From: Cerioporus squamosus
Taxonomy: Eukaryota > Basidiomycota > Agaricomycetes > Polyporales > Polyporaceae
DNA length: 64,000 nt
Reading direction: 5' to 3'
Assembly (NCBI GenBank): GCA_022592435.1
Contig: JABYQS010000030.1
Span: 210,599 to 274,598, forward strand
The notes under the pieces are model-generated. The model saw only the letters and a program-made list of their open reading frames with translations. It was not told where the DNA came from and did not search any database. This document shows positions 44,910 through 55,523 of this stretch, piece after piece. Numbering within the stretch: position 1 is the stretch's first letter; each line of letters begins with the position of its first letter. The position numbers and the translations under genes are program-made.

Positions 44910-46856
44910 TAGGCTACAGAACCGTCTACCGTTTGCGTCGGATCGGGAGGGGATGGCTTGGTATGCTGACCATCTCGACTCCTTTACCGCGCATTTTATA
45001 CGATGTCTAGAGGTGGAAGGGGGCGAGAGAGGCGGGATATGCTATAGGTTCGGACAAAAGGAGGACTGGCCGCGCATGCTGTCGCCGCGGGGACGTATCC
45101 TTAGGTACACAACACTGTAGCGAGAGTAACGTGTTAACAACAAGAACACTGTTTTTCGGCCCACCTTGGAATCCTTGACTACCTCGCCCCCGGGGCGGAC
45201 GGTTGCTCAGTCTACTAAAACCGGAGCGGGTCAAGATGTATCGATATCATGGTGTCGTTTTGCGGCCGAGTATGCGGTCCCGATAGAAGTGTAAATACAG
45301 AGAGGACAGATCTTGAGCTGCTGTTTTTATTGACTGTCGATTAGCAACTATGCAACACCTTGATGAGTAACACACCTGCTACCGCCGCTACCTGAACTTT
45401 CGTGGGGTTTCCCCGCCGCAATTATGCGCCGGTGCCACGCCCTCCGTGTCGCTCTTTCGAGCATGAGGACTAATCAAACTGGTATGTAGCAAGACGAGGT
45501 AGTGGGCCACCCGCAACGGCTGACAGTGACTGGCAGGTAGATGATGGTTAAGCAACAGAGCAGACGAGTAGCCTCAAAGTAGCCTCATGAAGGTTGAAGT
45601 CGCGCCGCGTGCCACTGTGACGGCAAAAGCCGAAGCGCCTCGAGGTGCAGCGACTCGGTCTCGAATCTCCTTCGTTCCTCCTCCTGCTCAGTGTTATTAC
45701 AACGATGCCCGCCTCCACCATTCCTTCGCTAGACAAGGATATCCACTGATGGAGCTCAAAATGTGTTGAGTGATCTCACCCTGCGCAGCTCAGCCCCTTT
45801 GCCTCGACTGCGGAAGAAACAATTCACCAGGTGGTCACCGACGCTGTCTACATAGGGTGGCTTCCCCGACAGCTTGAACAGTGCTACATGAGTACTGCAA
45901 TCGTTTCTTGGTGCGTTCCACTCCCTGCGTGTTGTTGTGACTCGTCTGTACCCACCTCCGTCGCGACCAAAGCCGCATTCTCTCGTGATCGTGCGCGCGA
46001 CCCAGCATCATTTGCCTCCCCCAGTGCTCTCACGACTGGCCGCCACAGTTGTGCACTTATGACATGAATGCATTGGAGAAGCTTCTTTAGGACGCGCAGG
46101 GTCGGACGCCACGGTGGGCATAGGTCGCTGAGGTGCATGCACATTGCAGCGCCGCGTGGTCCTCGTGTATTTAGGTGAGCCTCTCCCGCCTTGCTCTCCT
46201 CTCCTGTCGTGTTGAAGTTGTTGTCCTGCTGCCGCGGCGTACTTGCAGTAGTTCGATGTCAACAAGCTTCGTCTCGACAGGAGTTATAGCTCTTCCTCTC
46301 AGAATGTTAGCAACCCCCGGTACCATAAGGTGTGGCGACAGTGCGACTTCTCAGCAAGTCAGGCTGTTTCTTCCTCCTTTTGCCACTCTTTTCCGTGCTG
46401 TCTTGTTTGCAACTTGCGCAAATGTCCCTCCCCAATTCCACACCGATGCAAGATGTGAGCTCTCCTCACCACGCGCCTCCATCTATATCTCACGCATAGT
46501 GGGTGTTGTTCTGCTGAGTCCTGCTATTGTGTGTGCTAACACAACTTGTCTCTACAGTCTTCGGTTGTCAGGACCCCCGTTTCTTCCCGACGACCGCCCT
46601 CCATCACTCCGGGCCTGTATGCCCGACAGCTGTTGTCTGCGTCGCATCCCACACTCGACTACCGACTAGCATGTGTTGACAATACCCTCCGTCGCTTTCG
46701 GGACGAACACAGGCTAGCGGCATACGAGACGTTATAAGAGTCGGTTCCGGGCTGGGCGGAAGGACAACATACGATATCCCTCCCGCTCCTCCACGCTCTC
46801 TACGCTCTGCTTTCTCTATATTCCGACGCTCTCTACTTTCGACATCCGTGACCGCG
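44910..46856. other. Intergenic region before the chitinase cluster
   Basis: About 1.95 kb without a supported gene. Short open frames have no recognised motif. The last part holds the promoter of chitinase B. Confidence 0.4.
46731..46740 (+). promoter_or_regulatory. TATA-like element of chitinase B
   Basis: gttataagag lies about 120 bp upstream of the ATG at 46857 and is followed by a CT-rich stretch (46773-46840), a common fungal promoter pattern. Confidence 0.4.
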
Positions 46857-49448
46857 ATGGCAACGCGCCGACTGGTTTCCGCGCTCACTGTTCTCTCGCT
46901 CTCCGCCTGGCGCGGTTACGCTACTGGCAAGTTCGACATCTCGCGGTCTGATAACGTACGTGCTAGTTGAGTACGCCTACTGCTCAACTGATCAACTCCT
47001 CATAGATCGCCGTGTAAGTTGCAGTTTTGGATTGATGTGAATCGTACTGACAGCGCCGCCAGCTACTGGGGGCAGTTGAGTTCGAGTCTTTCCGATCTCT
47101 GCAAGGTGCGCTTGAAGATCCTGTCAGCTACGCTGCTGTGCTAACCTCGTCGCAGAACGACGACGTCAATATCATCCCCATCGGATTCATGACCGACGCT
47201 CTTGGGGCTGCGGGGCATATCAACTTGGCTGGTGTTAGTATCAGGCATCTCATCTGCTGGTGGCTGGTCCGTTGATAGTCTCCGCGCAGAATTGCAAGGC
47301 CGGCAATCTGCCTAATTCAGAGCTCTGGGACTGCAAGGAACTTGCGAAGGACATTCAAGATTGTCAGAAGGCTGGCAAGATCGTCACTCTTTCACTGGGT
47401 GGCGCCACGGGATCTTTCACATTTTCGTCGGAAGACGAGGCGAAAACGTTCGGAGAGACGTTCTATAAGAACTTCCTTGGCGGAAACAGCTCGACTCGCC
47501 CATTCGGCCCGGATGTAGTCCTGGACGGGTGCGTAGACCTGGTCTCTGTTCCATTCCTCATCTGACCTATCACAAGCATGGATCTGGATCTTGAGTCCAA
47601 GGGCACATATCAGGAGACGTTTGTGAACCATACGCTCGAATTTGCGAAGCAGCAAAATGACGACAAGAAGTATTACATCACTGGGGCACCGCAGTGCTAT
47701 TCAGGTATGGATGCAAACATGGAGAAGTAAGCCCTAAACCCACACCGTGGACCAGACCGACGCTCACCATGTTCTCTACCAGTGTGCTATACAACGCTCC
47801 GTTCGATGCAATATTCGTCCAATTCTGTGCGTCACGGTCGCTATGTGGCATATCCCTCGCTGACTGTCCCGCCCAGACAACAACCCTGACTGCGAGTTGA
47901 AGTCCGATGCGGATTTGGGAGGCTTTAACTTCGAAGCATGGTACGTGCGGCAGGATGCGTTCTCTCGTGAAGTCTGCTTACGCGCGGTCCACGGTTGAAT
48001 GGGCCAGAGGCTCGATCAACAAGGACGTGAAGGTATACATCGGCGCGCCTGGCAGCTCCTCCGCGGCCGGTACTGGTTACGTTGACTCTGCAACGCTGGC
48101 AAAGTATATCGATGCCATCCACAAGAACGCGACTGCCCCGTCCTTTGGCGGCGTAATGCTCTGGGATGCGGGTAGTGTTGCAAGTGCGTGATCGGTATCT
48201 GTCTCCGCGAGCTTACATACGTGCGGCTGACTATCTCGTGTATCAGAGAACACGGCCGACCCCGACTTCCTCCACAACGTCAAGAAGGCTCTCACCGATG
48301 GTGGTTCAGCGTCGCCTTCTGGAGGTAGCAGCGCAGTGCCGTCGGGGCCGTCTGGATCGGCTTCTGCCCCAGTCTCTAGCGCTACCACCTTCTTCAGCGC
48401 CACAGACGGCTCTGCAACCGCCACGTCTGGGACGGGAGACAGCTCTGCTACTGCGGCGTCTGGTTCGGCTTCCACGCCAGGTTCCACCACCATGGAGGGG
48501 TCCAGTGCTGTAGGAAGTTCCGCCACACCGACGTCCGGGACTGCAGACGGTCCTGCGGCAACTACAACTGCAACTAGCGCAGACGGCTCTCAGACCACTG
48601 CCCAAACGAGCACGCCCACGGGCAGTCCCGGCGATGATGGCGATGGAGACAGCGATGACAGCGACTGCGAAGATGAGGACGGGGACGGGGACGGGGACGA
48701 GAGCTCGCAGGCTGCCGGAGCTACGGCGACGGCCACCTCTGATGCGCCCGCGAGCGCTACATGCACGCCTGCACCGTCCGACTGCGCCGGTATTCCGGAT
48801 TGGCAGAAGACCCAGGCGGTACGTAGCCCTCATCTATATCCTACGACGTTTGGAACTTGAAGCTCAACTCGCTTGTTTGCAGTACGAGAAGTGTAAGAGC
48901 GTTCGCTTCGAGTGCGTCTCTCCGATCTGCACCACTCACAATAACGCTCGCTAACGCGCTTCCAGGGGAAAGCTCTATCAGGCGTCGTCGTGGGTGACGA
49001 GTAACGAGCCCGGAAGTACGTTCCACTTATGCTTGCCGTCCTGTAGATGCGTTACTGACCTCTCGTTGCAGCGATCGATGTGTGGAAACTTGTCGGAACG
49101 TGCCCTGGCTCGACCGAGGGGTCGTCCATCGACTCGTCTGCCAGCTCGTCGTCCACCGCGTTCACTGAGTCGACCGCGGCGTCGGTCACCGAGTCGTTCC
49201 CGGCCTCATTCACCGACTCTTCCACGCTCTCGTCCACCGACTCTTTCACGCTCTCGTCCGCAGATTCTTCCACGCTCCCGTCGATCGACTCGTCCACGCT
49301 ATCGGCCGCCGGGTCTTCTACAGTATCGTCCACCGAGTCGTTTACGACCTCTTCTGCGGGGTCGGCCCTGTCCAACTCTCAGAGTGGCCCATCATCGGTG
49401 CAGCCTGAGCGTCGCCTCTTCGGTATGCGAGCGCGTCACGCCACTTGA
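46857..49448 (+). CDS. GH18 class III chitinase B with CBM5-like module and long Ser/Thr tail
   Basis: ATG 46857 gives a signal peptide (MATRRLVSALTVLSLSAWRG) and KFDISRSDN. The 8-nt exon (47006-47013) joins to YWGQLSSSLSDLCK. The barrel shows NIIPIGFMTDALG, GKIVTLSLGGATGSFTFSSE, the catalytic DGMDLDLE (all four acidic positions kept), KKYYITGAPQCYS, FDAIFVQFYNN, KDVKVYIGAPGSS and FGGVMLWDAGS. A Ser/Thr/Gly-rich linker with an acidic patch follows. The CBM5-like module reads AGIPDWQKTQA, YEKCKSVRFE, GKLYQASSWVTSNEPGT, IDVWKLVGTC, then a repetitive Ser/Thr tail to 49448. The intron at 47941-47992 lacks an AG acceptor (ends AC). It would be secreted and heavily O-glycosylated. First of three tandem paralogues. 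Confidence 0.87.
47006..47013 (+). other. 8-nt microexon of chitinase B
   Basis: ATCGCCGT between catag and gtaagtt. It supplies IAV before YWGQ and keeps the frame with exons at 46857-46955 and from 47063. Confidence 0.82.
49120..49370 (+). repeat. Ser/Thr-encoding minisatellite in the chitinase B tail
   Basis: Imperfect repeats of tcgtccaccgactc and ctcttccacgctc alternate and encode SSTDSFTLSS / ADSSTLPSID-type repeats after the CBM5-like module. The tail would be O-mannosylated and extended. Repeats keep the reading frame. Confidence 0.7.
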
Positions 49449-50229
49449 GAGACAGAACGATGCATCTACGCGCAACCGCGTACCCCCCATGCAAGCCGGA
49501 CAGAAATGAATGCACTGGTGGTATCCCTGTCTTTGCTTCGATGTTTTGATGTTGTACGATGTTGTAGATCATGCGAACTCATTGCGTGCGTGCAAAGAAA
49601 TACAATCATTTCGAGGTCGCGGGCACGTCGGCATGCAAGTCAACGCGAGTGCGAATCAAATCGGGCGTCAATCCGTTTGTTTTCTACCCATGACGAGGGT
49701 ACACCAGCTCCCGAGGCTCGTACCTCCTGGGTCTCTCTGCGCGATAACTGCACGCTGACTATGTGGCGGTCGATACAACACTCTTTGAGTGTGTCCGCGA
49801 GCTGGCCTGGCTCCAGGTTCAAGGAGCATTCCCGCCACGTCGGCGCCGCGCGGTGTCGAAACATTGCATCGCACAAAGGCATAGTGGTGAGTGCAGACTC
49901 ATCTCAGTTTCGTCCAAGGCTGACACACGAACCTCAAGACATTCGTCTGGCTCGTCATGATGGCAACTGCCACGCAATAATGATGGTTTATAGGTAGCTA
50001 CTTGCGAATGTCGCACAACGGCAGGAAGGACTCGGAGAGCGGTCAGCTTCAGTTCATCAAACCTCGTCGTCGCACTCTCATCGGAGTACGTCTCTCCTCA
50101 CGTCGTCGACTCCGTGGCAATCACTCATGCTTGTGGCCCGCGGATACAGGGCGCGTTATGGAGATGTGGAGCATAAAGCTGTAATGCGGTAGATTCCCTC
50201 GGATCTCTCATACCCGACTATCATGCATC
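49449..50229. other. Spacer between chitinases B and C
   Basis: 781 bp. It holds the terminator of B and promoter of C; gcataaagc near 50170 is a weak TATA candidate 60 bp before the C start codon. No gene was recognised. Confidence 0.4.
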
Positions 50230-51956
50230 ATGCCTCGGCCGACCCTCCTTACTGCTCTCGCGATCATACTATCCTTCGCACTCTTGACGAGTGCTGCTTT
50301 CGATGTCTCGTCCGATAACGTGCGGATCTCTCACTTTCCACTCTACTGTCGTCCACTTGCTCACACCGAGCTCTTTCTCTAGATCGCGATGTGGGTATCT
50401 CCTGATGTTGCTCACACGATCTCAATATGGAGTCGTATGTTGTGGTTGCAGGTACTGGGGACAGAAGAGTAAGAGTTACCTTCCGCTGGCAGAGCTATGC
50501 AAGGTAGGAGATGGTCTCCACGTTGCCACCATCCACATAGCTGAAGTCGTCGCAGAACCCGAACGTCAATATCGTCCCTATCGGCTTCGTGAACAACTAC
50601 TTCCCCAACAACAGCTCGATGGGGTTCAACATGGCCGATGTCGGTATCAAGCTCTCCTGACTGTTGCAGCGCCAAGGCTGATGCTCTATGCTGCCTCTGA
50701 ATTCAGAACTGCGACGCGGAGCACTTTGCGTGCCAAGCGCTGGAGTCCGACATCCAGAGCTGTCAGCAACAAGGCAAGATCATGCTGATTTCGTTGGGCG
50801 GCGGAGACCAGAAGACGGCGTGGCAATTTGCGGACAAGGACCAAGCGCAAGCGTTCGCCACCTTGCTCTACAACAGCTTCCTGGGCGGTAACGATCCCAA
50901 GGTGACGCGGCCGTTCGGGAAAGCCGTGCTCGATGGGTGAGTACCGGCTGCTTATCCTACCTTTCGCATTCGTACTCAATGAGCGTGGCATCTTAGCATC
51001 GACATCGACCTCGAGAACGGGAATTCGGACCATTTTGACGAGATGATCGCTGCCGTGCAAGCTGCTGCGAAGAGCAAGGGTGACTCGAAGAAGTACTGGG
51101 TGACGGGCGCGCCACAGTGTCACCGAGACGACAACACCGGCGAAGCACACCTCGAGACGTGAGCGAGCTCCTCCCAGTGTGCTCGCTAGAGTACTCACCT
51201 CCGCGTAGTGCGTTGAAAACGGTCGCGTTCGACGCCCTCTACATCCAATTTTGTGAGTCTTTCGGTTCTCTCGGTGGAGCGTTTTCCTCATCCAAGTACG
51301 ATAGACAACAATGATTGCGGGCTGGACCCGCACGCGGATATGAGTCAATATAACTTCGGGGTCTGGTGAGTTGTCGTTGTGCGCGTTACGCATGCGACAT
51401 CCATCTCACCGCTTCGCGAGTACAGGCATGATTTCATGCAGTCCAACGGCGTGAACAAGGCCACTAAGCTGTTCATTGGAGCCCCAGCCAACTCGTCGGA
51501 AGGCAGTCACTACGTCGACAGCCCCGTGCTCCAGAAGTATATCGAGGCCACCTGGGCCAACTACTCGTCCGTCTTCGGCGGGGTCATGCTTTGGGATGCG
51601 TACGGTGCGAAAGGTATGGGTTGTTTTGTATACATCCGACTACATAGCCGTCTCATTTTCCTCGCGCAGCGAACAACAACTATGATCAGCAAGTCAAGAC
51701 AATTCTCACTGACCTCAAGGCGGGTGCAGCGGCGGCGGCGGATCTGCCAGGTGTTGCTGCTGATAGTGACACATCGCCGACAACAACTCGGGCCTCTGCC
51801 TCCCTGCCAGTTGACACGACGGACACGGCTGAGGTAACCTCGCGGGACCTTCCTGCTGCCAGCCCCGACGCATCTGTACCGTCCGGGACGTCAGATGTGC
51901 TTCGTCGCCACCGAGCTCAGCACGGACATCCACACGAAGTTCTAGTCAGGTTCTAG
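50230..51956 (+). CDS. GH18 class III chitinase C, no carbohydrate-binding module
   Basis: ATG 50230 gives a signal peptide (MPRPTLLTALAIILSFALLT) and AAFDVSSDN. The 8-nt exon (50383-50390) joins to YWGQKSKSYLPLAELCK. The barrel shows VNIVPIGFVNNYFP, KIMLISLGGGDQKTAWQFAD, LGGNDPKVTRPFGKAVLDG, the catalytic DGIDIDLEN and KKYWVTGAPQCHRDDN. FDALYIQFYND-like sequence, NGVNKATKLFIGAPANSSEG and SVFGGVMLWDAYG follow. The C-terminal part is an Ala run (AGAAAAADLP) and a Thr/Ser/Asp-rich tail ending RRHRAQHGHPHEVLVRF at 51956. No CBM5-like module follows, unlike A, B and D. Splicing matches the paralogues. Secreted chitin hydrolase, perhaps for soluble or nascent chitin. Confidence 0.87.
50383..50390 (+). 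other. 8-nt microexon of chitinase C
   Basis: ATCGCGAT between ctctag and gtgggtat. With exon 3 from 50452 it encodes IAM-YWGQ in frame. Confidence 0.82.
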
Positions 51957-53321
51957 CCTGAGCTTGACCCACGTCATCTGGGAGTCTTCTCCGGAAGAAG
52001 ACATTGATACTCCGCAAGTTGGACGTCCGCATGGCTGTCGCGGGAGCTGTGCTCGAGCTTGAGGTCGGCGTACCTGGTTACTGTTGTGTTCCTGTCACCG
52101 GGACCGTTGTTCACATGGAGAAAGTATGTCTCACTCGGCTGTAGCTGCGCTACTTCAGTTTACCTCGGATTGTTTGTCCTTTTCGACATCACCCCACCGT
52201 GCTGTACTCTAATTCTCGGCGTCCCGTCAGTATGAACATGTGCTGCTTGAAATTGCCCGTATGTCAGTGTACCTGTGACATCGTCTTGCAGACGTTTGCC
52301 CGCCTTCAAGTCTGATTGAACGCGCAACCTGCGGGCGAACTTCCACAGTTGAGGGTTCCGAATCACGACCGAGCGGCGCATGCTCTCATGGGCGCCAAGC
52401 AGCTCTCTCTCTTGCCACCATCTGGCCAGGTGACCTCTGGTTGCCCATTGCCTCATAAACCCTGCTGGTCCCATATGGAGAGCCTTGTATCTCATCAATA
52501 CACCCGCAGCGTCCAAGATCAGGCTCGAAAAATTCCGTCCAAGGAAGCTACGACGTGTATCTCGCGCCCAAGTCGGCACATTATCTCCATGCTGATACGG
52601 AAGAAGAGTCGCGATCGTCGCAACGCGGTATGCTCAGATAGTCTATCGCTGTGAGTGTATCAATGTCGTGTCTGCGACATGCAGCTAATCACCGCTGAAG
52701 ACTACCATGTGCCACGTCTTCTCAACTTCGCCCATGAAGCGCCAAACAATGCGAGAGTACGTATCTCTTCTCCGGTCAGCCGGTAGACCTCTGGAGTCTC
52801 ACGGCCTTATTCTGCGCAGATGCGGCACGCGAGAGATATGTGCGTGACAGACATATGGCCGCACTGTAGTGTTCGGTTCAACACGGGTTCATCGACATAT
52901 GCTCGCTAGGCCCTTGTGCCGCATGGTCATCCCCCTTCCCAGGTCCTTCTGCTCAACAGTCTCTGGTCCAGATACCGCTCAAGCGCCCCTGATATGGGAC
53001 CCTACGGTGTGCAGGACAGATCGTCACCCAATGAAATCTCGCCTCCGCCGCTGTGTGCGCGGTTGCCCATGCGGATCCCTGTGGCCACCAACGCTGACGT
53101 CGATATCCCCGAGCGTGGTTCTTTACGCGTCTCCGTACGTGTTCCTTCATCATACTGTTCATGGGGAACATTGAGTAGCTCACGCTTTGGGCGGAATCTC
53201 GCCTTCTAGTGCGCTTGCGCGTCGATAAAAGGCCCGACTATCGTGCCTCGGTGGTCAGGCAAGGCTTGCTCCCCTCAGCGATCTGCTATCTCTCCCTCAC
53301 TTGGCGACTTAGCAGTGTATC
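51957..53321. other. Spacer between chitinases C and D
   Basis: About 1.37 kb. No chitinase fragment, transposon end or other gene was recognised. Open frames at 52.2-52.6 kb start at non-ATG codons or lack any motif. Confidence 0.4.
53224..53232 (+). promoter_or_regulatory. TATA-like element of chitinase D
   Basis: gataaaagg, 98 bp upstream of the ATG at 53322. Confidence 0.45.
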
Positions 53322-55161
53322 ATGCCTTCTATGTGGCTCGCTTCCGCGCTCTCTCTCCTCACCGTCGGCGCTCTCCGGGCTGCCGCATTTGATGTCTCAA
53401 GGCAGGATAACGTATGTCACTAGCTTTCTCATTTGGGACTTTTATATCGACTGATTGGTGATATAGGTTGCTATGTAAGTGCCAATCCATGAACTGGTCT
53501 GCTCATGGAGTGACGAGAAGGTGCACAGCTACTGGGGCCAGAACTCCTACGGCGCGACACACTCCGACCAAGCCAACTGGCAGAAGACCCTCTCGACCTA
53601 CTGCCAGGTTCGTCGTCGGCCGCTTTTGTCGCTGACCCATAATCATTGACTCGACACCAGGATGACTCGATCGACACGATCCCCCTTGCATTCCTTAACG
53701 TCTTCTTTGGGGCTGGTGGGGCTCCATCGATAGATCTTGCCAACGTTCGTTTCCGTCTACGTACATGTCCATCTGTGGCACAGGGAGAGACTCACTTTTC
53801 TCATGCCACACAGATATGTAATGCCGTAGACGATTCGGTCTTCCCGGGCACGAGCCTTCCTGACTGTAGCTTCCTCGCGTCGGACATCGAATTCTGCCAG
53901 TCTAAGGGCAAGATCGTCACGCTCTCCCTTGGCGGTGCCACCGGGGCGGCCAGCTTCTCATCCGATGCCCAGGCGTCCGCGTTTGGTGACACCATTTGGA
54001 ACATGTTCCTCGGTGGTTCCAGCTCCACACGACCCTTCGGCGCTGCTGTCCTAGACGGCATTGACTTGGACATCGAAGGCGGAGGCACGACATATTTTGC
54101 CACGTTCATCAACAGGATCCGCACGCTTGCAGCCGGCTCTCCCAAGAAGTACTACTTCACGGCTGCGCCTCAGTGCCCTTTCCCCGACGCTTACCTCTCA
54201 ACGTAAGCCCTGAGTACTGTGTTCATTGACAAATTGCGCCGTGCTGAGCATGAAGCTCATTTTAGGGTTCTGAACGCAGTGGCTTTCGATGCTGTCTACG
54301 TCCAGTTTTGTAAGTGTGACCTGCACTCTCCCTGGCGATACGTCAGCCTGACTTCCATCCCAGACAACAACTACTGCGGTGTCATCAACTATCCTAACTC
54401 CGCTGACTGGAACTTCGATCAATGGTGCGGCGCCTCATCCCGTTCTCAATAAGCACTCCGTACTAACCCCATCGTGTCCATAGGGACACCTGGGCGAAGA
54501 CCGTTGCCGTCAACAAGAACGTCAAGATCTACATCGGCGCACCCGCTTCTAGCACTGCTGGCGGTGGCTACGTCGACTTGACGACTCTATCGAACATCGC
54601 ACTCGCCACACGGAGCCAGTACTCGTCCTTCGGTGGTGTCATGCTTTGGGACGCTTCGCAGGCCTATGGTATGCCCCATCTTCGTTACATCCCTTGGCCG
54701 CGCGCTGACAATTGCATAATACAGCGAACGGCCGCTTCGACCAGGGCATCAAGAACGCGATCCGTCAGAACGGGAACGGCGGCACCACCTCGACGCCTAT
54801 CACCGTCTCGACTCCGACGACCAGCAAGACAAGCACGACCTCCAAATCTACGACGACCACCACCACCACCACGAAAGCCTCGACAACCACGACGTCTCCT
54901 GGTTCCACCACGACGGTGTCGTCCGGCAGCTGCGCAGGCGTGGGGACCTGGGTCGCGAACGTCGCATACAACGGCGGCGACAAGGTCATCTACAACGGGC
55001 ACCTCTGGACTGCGAAGTGGTGGAGCTACGGTGATACCCCCGGCGGCGCTGCAGGTGACTGGACGGACAATGGGGCGTGCACGAGCTTCGCGGCTGCTAT
55101 CCCTACTGCGCACGTCGCGCAGATGTCCGCCAAGTCTCCGGCTGCGTCTCCCACTTCTTGA
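53322..55161 (+). CDS. GH18 class III chitinase D with canonical CBM5 module
   Basis: ATG 53322 gives a signal peptide (MPSMWLASALSLLTVGALRA) and AAFDVSRQDN. The 8-nt exon (53467-53474) joins to YWGQNSYGATHSDQANWQKT. The barrel shows DTIPLAFLNVFFGAGG, KGKIVTLSLGGATGAASFSS, LGGSSSTRPFGAAVLDG, catalytic GIDLDIEGG, KKYYFTAAPQCPFPDAYLST, FDAVYVQFYNNYC, VNKNVKIYIGAPASSTAGGG and SFGGVMLWDAS. A Thr-rich linker (STTTTTTTTKASTTTTSPGS) leads to the CBM5: GVGTWVANVAYNGGDKVIYN, GHLWTAKWWSYGDTPGGAAG, DWTDNGAC, with the exposed aromatic pair of AKWW intact. This is the only paralogue here with a textbook chitin-binding module, so probably the one suited to crystalline chitin. Confidence 0.92.
53467..53474 (+). 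other. 8-nt microexon of chitinase D
   Basis: GTTGCTAT between atatag and gtaagtgc. It encodes VAI before YWGQ, with exon 3 from 53529. Confidence 0.82.
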
Positions 55162-55523
55162 TACCATCGTTGTCCTTCTAGGGTTTTGGGTGTTACGCAT
55201 GCGGCATGCGAGATGCGGCAGCGATATGTCTTCTGTACCATGAACGAGATAACCGTCATATATTTGCACTCGTAGCAGACATGAAGGTCCTGTTCATACT
55301 GCTTCGACGCCTCACAAGGGCCCTGCCCCACGCTACTCCATACACGCATCCTCATGGACGGATGGTCGATTGTTTGATGGTACAACTCTGATTCTTCACA
55401 TACATGAACAGAAACCGTCTGCGCCGTTTCTGACTTCTGGTCGGGCTTCAGTTTGCTGGTGGAGAAGGACAGCGGTAACACATCGGTCAAGTCATATAGT
55501 CCCCAGAACCTCCTGCTGAGAAG
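55162..55523. other. Intergenic region
   Basis: 362 bp between the convergent ends of chitinase D and the next gene; untranslated ends only. Confidence 0.4.

Noticed and set aside
51957..53321. A possible fifth chitinase fragment between C and D
   Set aside because: None of the landmarks (YWGQ, SLGGA, DGIDLD, GAPQC, FGGVMLWD) was found on either strand.
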